Of a stretch of DNA of 9,165 bases, positions 6,248 through 9,165 are shown piece by piece. The notes beneath the pieces are model-generated. The model did no database searches, was not told where the DNA came from, and worked only from the letters and a program-made list of their open reading frames with translations. Position 1 is the stretch's first letter. Every line of letters begins with the position of its first letter. A program made the position numbers and the translations under genes. The stretch is from Thermodesulfobacteriota bacterium (lineage in GTDB: Bacteria; Desulfobacterota; Desulfomonilia; Desulfomonilales; Desulfomonilaceae): positions 1-9,165 of the forward strand of contig JAUPKT010000005.1 of assembly GCA_030837305.1 (NCBI GenBank), read 5' to 3'.

Positions 6248-7492
6248 ATGAAAAGGAAATGTTTTGCACGGATTTTTGCAGCGGCTATTTTCGTATTGGT
6301 GGCAGTCGCTTTTTTGGTTCCGGCGGCAACAGCGGCTGATGAAATCGTTTTTGGAATCTTAGAACCCCTCTCAGGGCCGTTTAAAGATATCGGTGATCGT
6401 TACGTCAATGCGGTCAAGTTCGCTGTGGAGCAGATCAATAAGGAAGGGGGCCTCTTGGGAAAAAAGGTCGTGGCAGCGGTTGAGGACGACGCCCTTAAAC
6501 CTGACGTTGCCGCCAGAAAGGCCAAGAAACTGGTCCTTGAGGATGGTGCAAAGTTTCTCATGACCGGAACGGGGAGCCACATCACACTCGCCATGAACAC
6601 CGTGGCCAAGAAATACAAGGTGATCAACCTGACCTATGGGACCGAGGCGGCGAACATTACCGGATCAGAGTTTATCCCTTATACTTTCCGGGCATGCCTG
6701 AATACAGATCAACATTCTGCCGCAGTTGTAGAGTATATCATTAAAAAATACCCCCAGTTCAAAAAATATTACATCATCTGCCAGGACTATGCCTTTGGGC
6801 GCGAGGCAGCCGATGGTTTCAGGAAAAAATTCAACAAGATAAAGCCTGAAGGCGCAAGGATAGTGGGTGAGGTCTTCCACCCAATCGCCTGCAAAGATTT
6901 TGCTCCCTACATCAGCGCCATCATGGCCTCCGAAGCCGAGGTGGTCTTGTCTGGAAACTGGGGAACCGACCTCAGGCTTTTGATTAAACATGGTGCCTCC
7001 ATGGGTTGGAAGGCCAAATTAGGCAACTACTTCTTAAATGATCCCCTCATTTTGAGAGACCTCGGAAAAGAGGCCATGGGCTTTGTAGGCGCTGATTCGT
7101 ACATGATCACCATCGATTCTCCGAAGAATAAAGAGTTCCTCGCAAAGTGGTCTGAAAAATATAAGGATGCCCCACTTGAGTACCGGTATCCGACGCTCAG
7201 CATGGGAAGGGCGTACTGGGCTGCGCGCTTTCTGGCCGAGGCCATCAAGAAGGCCGGGACCACCGATGTGGAAGCCGTGATCAAGGCATGGGAAGGGATG
7301 AGCTTTGAAACCGCCTGGGGCGAGGTGACCATGAGGGCCTGTGACCATCAGATGATTTCGCCCGGCGTGGCAGGAGAAGTCGTGGCCAAGAGCGAGTTCT
7401 TTGATTTTCCCTATGTAGGTCCGGCAACTATAATCCCTGCAGAGGATATCACAACCCCGCCTGCTGAGACCGGAAATCCCCGGTGTAAGTAG
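6248..7492 (+). CDS. Periplasmic substrate-binding protein of the HAAT-family importer
   Basis: This 414-residue protein captures the substrate in the periplasm and delivers it to the permease pair. Residues 1-29 form a Sec signal peptide: a basic start (MKRKCFAR), a hydrophobic core and an ATA cleavage site before ADEIVFG. The only Cys near the start, residue 5, is not in a lipobox, so the protein is probably soluble. The mature part is a Peripla_BP_6 two-lobe binding protein: GILEPLSGPFKDIGDRYVNA near the N-terminus, QINKEGGLLGKKV, the mid-protein QDYAFGREAADGF and a C-terminal YPTLSMGRAYWAARFLAEAI region. Its start is supported by AAGGAGG about eight bases upstream. It is the last gene before a strong terminator. 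The ligand could be an amino acid or another small carboxylate; the neighbouring BKACE enzyme makes a 3-hydroxy or 3-keto acid, or its precursor, worth considering. Confidence 0.93.
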   Translation: MKRKCFARIFAAAIFVLVAVAFLVPAATAADEIVFGILEPLSGPFKDIGDRYVNAVKFAVEQINKEGGLLGKKVVAAVEDDALKPDVAARKAKKLVLEDGAKFLMTGTGSHITLAMNTVAKKYKVINLTYGTEAANITGSEFIPYTFRACLNTDQHSAAVVEYIIKKYPQFKKYYIICQDYAFGREAADGFRKKFNKIKPEGARIVGEVFHPIACKDFAPYISAIMASEAEVVLSGNWGTDLRLLIKHGASMGWKAKLGNYFLNDPLILRDLGKEAMGFVGADSYMITIDSPKNKEFLAKWSEKYKDAPLEYRYPTLSMGRAYWAARFLAEAIKKAGTTDVEAVIKAWEGMSFETAWGEVTMRACDHQMISPGVAGEVVAKSEFFDFPYVGPATIIPAEDITTPPAETGNPRCK

Positions 7493-7517
7493 GCTGTGTA
7501 ACATCTCAAGAAGTAAG

Positions 7518-7551
7518 AAAACATGGGGGAATCTGGTCCCCCATGTTTTTT
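7518..7551 (+). terminator. Rho-independent terminator of the transporter operon
   Basis: AAAACATGGGGG and CCCCCATGTTTT form a perfect 12-bp stem around an eight-base loop, followed by a run of T (7546-7551). It starts 25 bases after the binding-protein stop. The A-rich left flank and T-rich right flank could let it work on both strands. It separates the transport operon from the BKACE genes, so those probably have their own promoter or depend on read-through. Confidence 0.9.
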
Positions 7552-7570
7552 CTGTAATGGGCCAGGAAAG

Positions 7571-7581
7571 AGAGGTCCTCT
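7571..7581. repeat. Short palindrome upstream of the BKACE gene
   Basis: AGAGG and CCTCT pair perfectly around a central T, 34 bases before the BKACE start. It could be part of an operator for the catabolic pair, but an 11-bp palindrome can easily occur by chance. No clear -35 and -10 pair is visible in this 64-base stretch after the terminator. Confidence 0.2.
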
Positions 7582-7615
7582 AAGTGCCTAGATATTGGGA
7601 AAAGGGTAAAATAAC

Positions 7616-8527
7616 ATGAGCAGAAAGGTGATCATCACTGCAGCAATTACCGGTTCGATTCATACCCCGACCATGTCGCCCTATCTACCGATTACGCCGG
7701 AGGAGATCGCCGGCCAGGCGGTGGAGGCGGCCAGCGCCGGGGCAGCGGCTGTGCACATCCATGCCCGGAATCCGGAGAATGGGATGCCCAGCCCCGATCT
7801 GAATTTGTTTGGTGAGATTGTGGAGAGGATCCGGTCGGAATCGGACGTCATCATCTGCATCACCACCGGCGGCGGCGCCGGCATGACCGTGGATCAGAGG
7901 GCGGCGCCGGTCCCGAAGTTCAAGCCGGAACTGGCATCCTTTAATATGGGCTCCATTAACTTCGCCCTCTTTCCGGTCGTCGAAAAATATAACGAGTGGA
8001 AGTACGACTGGGAAAAACCGTTTTTAGAGGGGAGTAAAGCGAACATCTTCCAGAACACATTCGCCGATTTAGAGAAGATCTGCGGTATCATGCGGGATAA
8101 CGGAACCAAACCGGAATTGGAGATATATGACGTGGGGCATCTCTATAATGCCAAATTCCTCCTCTCTGAGGGGTTTTTGGACCCCCCTCTGTTTCTCCAG
8201 TTTGTCATGGGGATCTTGGGCGCCATACAGCCGACCTTTAACGATCTGCTTCACTTGAAGGAGACAGCAGACCGGCTATTCGGGGAGAACCAGTATCAGT
8301 GGTCGGCCTTTGGCGCCGGACGGATGGAGTTCCCCATCTGCACGATGGCCGTTTTGATGGGAGGGAATTGCCGCGTCGGTCTGGAAGATAGCCTGTATCT
8401 GTCCAAAGGGGAGCTGGCCAGGTCCAACGCGGAACTGGTGGAGAAGATGATCCGGATTATTCGCGAATTCTCAATGGCGCCCGCAACACCCGATGAAGCC
8501 AGGAAGATACTCAAGATCAGGAAGTAG
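7616..8527 (+). CDS. Beta-keto acid cleavage enzyme (BKACE, DUF849 family)
   Basis: BKACE enzymes are zinc-dependent TIM-barrel proteins that react a 3-keto acid with acetyl-CoA to give acetoacetate and a new CoA thioester; the founding member is Kce of lysine fermentation. The 303 residues match the family length. The zinc ligands expected from Kce are present: His47 and His49 in VHIHAR, and Glu257 in RVGLED. Arg253 and Asp258 keep the Kce catalytic spacing. Other landmarks are AAITGS (9-14), CITTGGG (81-87), FNMGSINF (109-116), EIYDVGHLY (169-177) and FGAGRMEFP (232-240). Substrate specificity varies widely in this family and cannot be read here. The ATG at 7616 has only a weak purine-rich upstream region. 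The next gene starts directly after the stop, pointing to a two-step pathway with a 3-hydroxy acid dehydrogenase. Confidence 0.92.
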   Translation: MSRKVIITAAITGSIHTPTMSPYLPITPEEIAGQAVEAASAGAAAVHIHARNPENGMPSPDLNLFGEIVERIRSESDVIICITTGGGAGMTVDQRAAPVPKFKPELASFNMGSINFALFPVVEKYNEWKYDWEKPFLEGSKANIFQNTFADLEKICGIMRDNGTKPELEIYDVGHLYNAKFLLSEGFLDPPLFLQFVMGILGAIQPTFNDLLHLKETADRLFGENQYQWSAFGAGRMEFPICTMAVLMGGNCRVGLEDSLYLSKGELARSNAELVEKMIRIIREFSMAPATPDEARKILKIRK

Positions 8528-9165
8528 ATGATGGATCAAAACGATGTGAAACTGGCAGTCGTGGTGGGTGCCGGTGTTATGGGGCATTCCATTGCCCATG
8601 TGTTTGCCCAGGCCGGGATTGAAGTGAACCTGGTGGATCTGAATCAGGTGGTCCTGGAACGTGCTATGGGTCTGATCCATGCCAATCTTGAGACATTGGC
8701 CGAATTCGAAAGGATATCCAAAGACGATATCCCGGGGGTGGTCACCCGCATTCATCCCTTTACAGATCTGGCCGCCGGGGCAAAGGGGGCATATTTCGCA
8801 GTAGAGGCGGTGTCCGAGGTGCCGGAGATAAAACGGGAGGTCTTTTCGCAACTGGATCAATTCCTCCCTCCCCATGCGGTGATCGCGAGCAACACCTCCT
8901 CGCTTGACATCTTCGGGATCCCCCGGATCAGCCGACCTGAGCGCCTGGTGGTGGCGCACTGGTTCGCGCCGCCCCACATCATTCCTCTGGTGGAGGTGGT
9001 GCCAGGCCCAGAGACTTCTTCGGAATCCGTTCAATTCACCGCAAACCTGATGAGGCGACTCGGCAAGCGAACGGATTCCGAAGAAGTCTCTGGGCCTGGC
9101 ACCACCTCCACCAGAGGAATGATGTGGGGCGGCGCGAACCAGTGCGCCACCACCAGGCGCTCAGG
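8528..9165 (+). CDS. 3-hydroxyacyl-CoA dehydrogenase-type NAD-dependent oxidoreductase, broken by terminal fold-back
   Basis: This enzyme family oxidises a 3-hydroxyl to a 3-keto group with NAD. About 180 residues are genuine. They show the Rossmann motif GAGVMG (14-19), acidic Asp37 for NAD, EAVSEVPEIK (93-102), SNTSSL (121-126) and the active-site segment HWFAPPHIIPLVEVV with His144 and Glu156 at the 12-residue spacing of the catalytic His-Glu pair. HWF.PPHIIPLVEV differs from the beta-oxidation form HFFNP and resembles the subgroup that includes carnitine and other hydroxy-acid dehydrogenases. The frame stays open to the window edge, but from about 9069 it reads an inverted copy of the gene itself, so the residues after LGK (178-180) are not authentic and the C-terminal helical domain is missing. 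AGGAAG precedes two tandem ATGs at 8528 and 8531; either could be used. The gap to the BKACE stop is zero. Confidence 0.85.
   Translation, partial: MMDQNDVKLAVVVGAGVMGHSIAHVFAQAGIEVNLVDLNQVVLERAMGLIHANLETLAEFERISKDDIPGVVTRIHPFTDLAAGAKGAYFAVEAVSEVPEIKREVFSQLDQFLPPHAVIASNTSSLDIFGIPRISRPERLVVAHWFAPPHIIPLVEVVPGPETSSESVQFTANLMRRLGKRTDSEEVSGPGTTSTRGMMWGGANQCATTRRS
8936..9165. repeat. 97-bp perfect inverted repeat at the window end
   Basis: Bases 8936-9032 are exactly repeated in reverse complement at 9069-9165 around a 36-base unique loop (9033-9068). I compared every base of the arms and found no mismatch. The right arm reaches the last base, so the true extent is unknown. The left arm encodes the conserved active-site segment of a dehydrogenase in frame, while the right arm gives a nonsense tail. 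The simplest explanation is a chimeric fold-back from amplification or assembly, not a biological element. Confidence 0.95.

Noticed and set aside
6154..6339. Small frame spanning the livF-to-binding-protein leader
   Set aside because: It has no proper start after the strong Shine-Dalgarno and mainly overlaps the signal-peptide region of the binding protein in another frame.
8936..9165. Terminal inverted repeat as an insertion-sequence end, attachment site or large terminator
   Set aside because: The left arm is conserved in-frame coding sequence of a dehydrogenase, there is no transposase, and the arms are far longer and more exact than a terminator. An artefact explains it better.

Overview
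The window looks like chromosomal DNA of a Gram-negative anaerobe, most likely a member of Desulfobacterota (the former Deltaproteobacteria). This is inferred from gene content and style only: a livHMGF transporter with its binding protein last, an XRE-cupin regulator, a BKACE enzyme and a 3-hydroxyacyl-CoA dehydrogenase, with roughly balanced base composition. No rRNA, tRNA or other taxonomic marker is present. The last ~230 bases are a perfect fold-back, which suggests the window ends at a contig end with an assembly or amplification artefact.

Layout. (1) 1-965, minus strand: two adjacent genes for charged, coiled-coil-rich proteins of unknown function, the second one cut by the window edge. 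(2) 966-2142: about 1.2 kb with no convincing gene. It lies between divergent transcription units, holds several perfect or near-perfect palindromes and a cluster of GAGACC/GGTCTC motifs, and becomes AT-rich just before the regulator. (3) 2143-2700, plus strand: an XRE-type helix-turn-helix regulator with a C-terminal cupin domain. (4) 2854-7492: a branched-chain-amino-acid-type (HAAT family) ABC importer in the order livH-livM-livG-livF-binding protein. The first four genes are joined by ATGA overlaps, and a strong intrinsic terminator follows at 7518-7551. (5) 7616 to the end: a BKACE (DUF849) beta-keto acid cleavage enzyme followed with no gap by an NAD-dependent 3-hydroxyacyl-CoA-dehydrogenase-type enzyme, which is broken by the terminal inverted repeat.

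Proposed joint function (inference): the regulator senses a small molecule and controls uptake through the ABC importer. The imported compound, or one made from it, is a 3-hydroxy acid. The dehydrogenase oxidises it to a 3-keto acid, and BKACE cleaves that with acetyl-CoA to give acetoacetate and a new CoA thioester. This is the logic of carnitine breakdown through dehydrocarnitine, but the substrate here cannot be read from the sequence.
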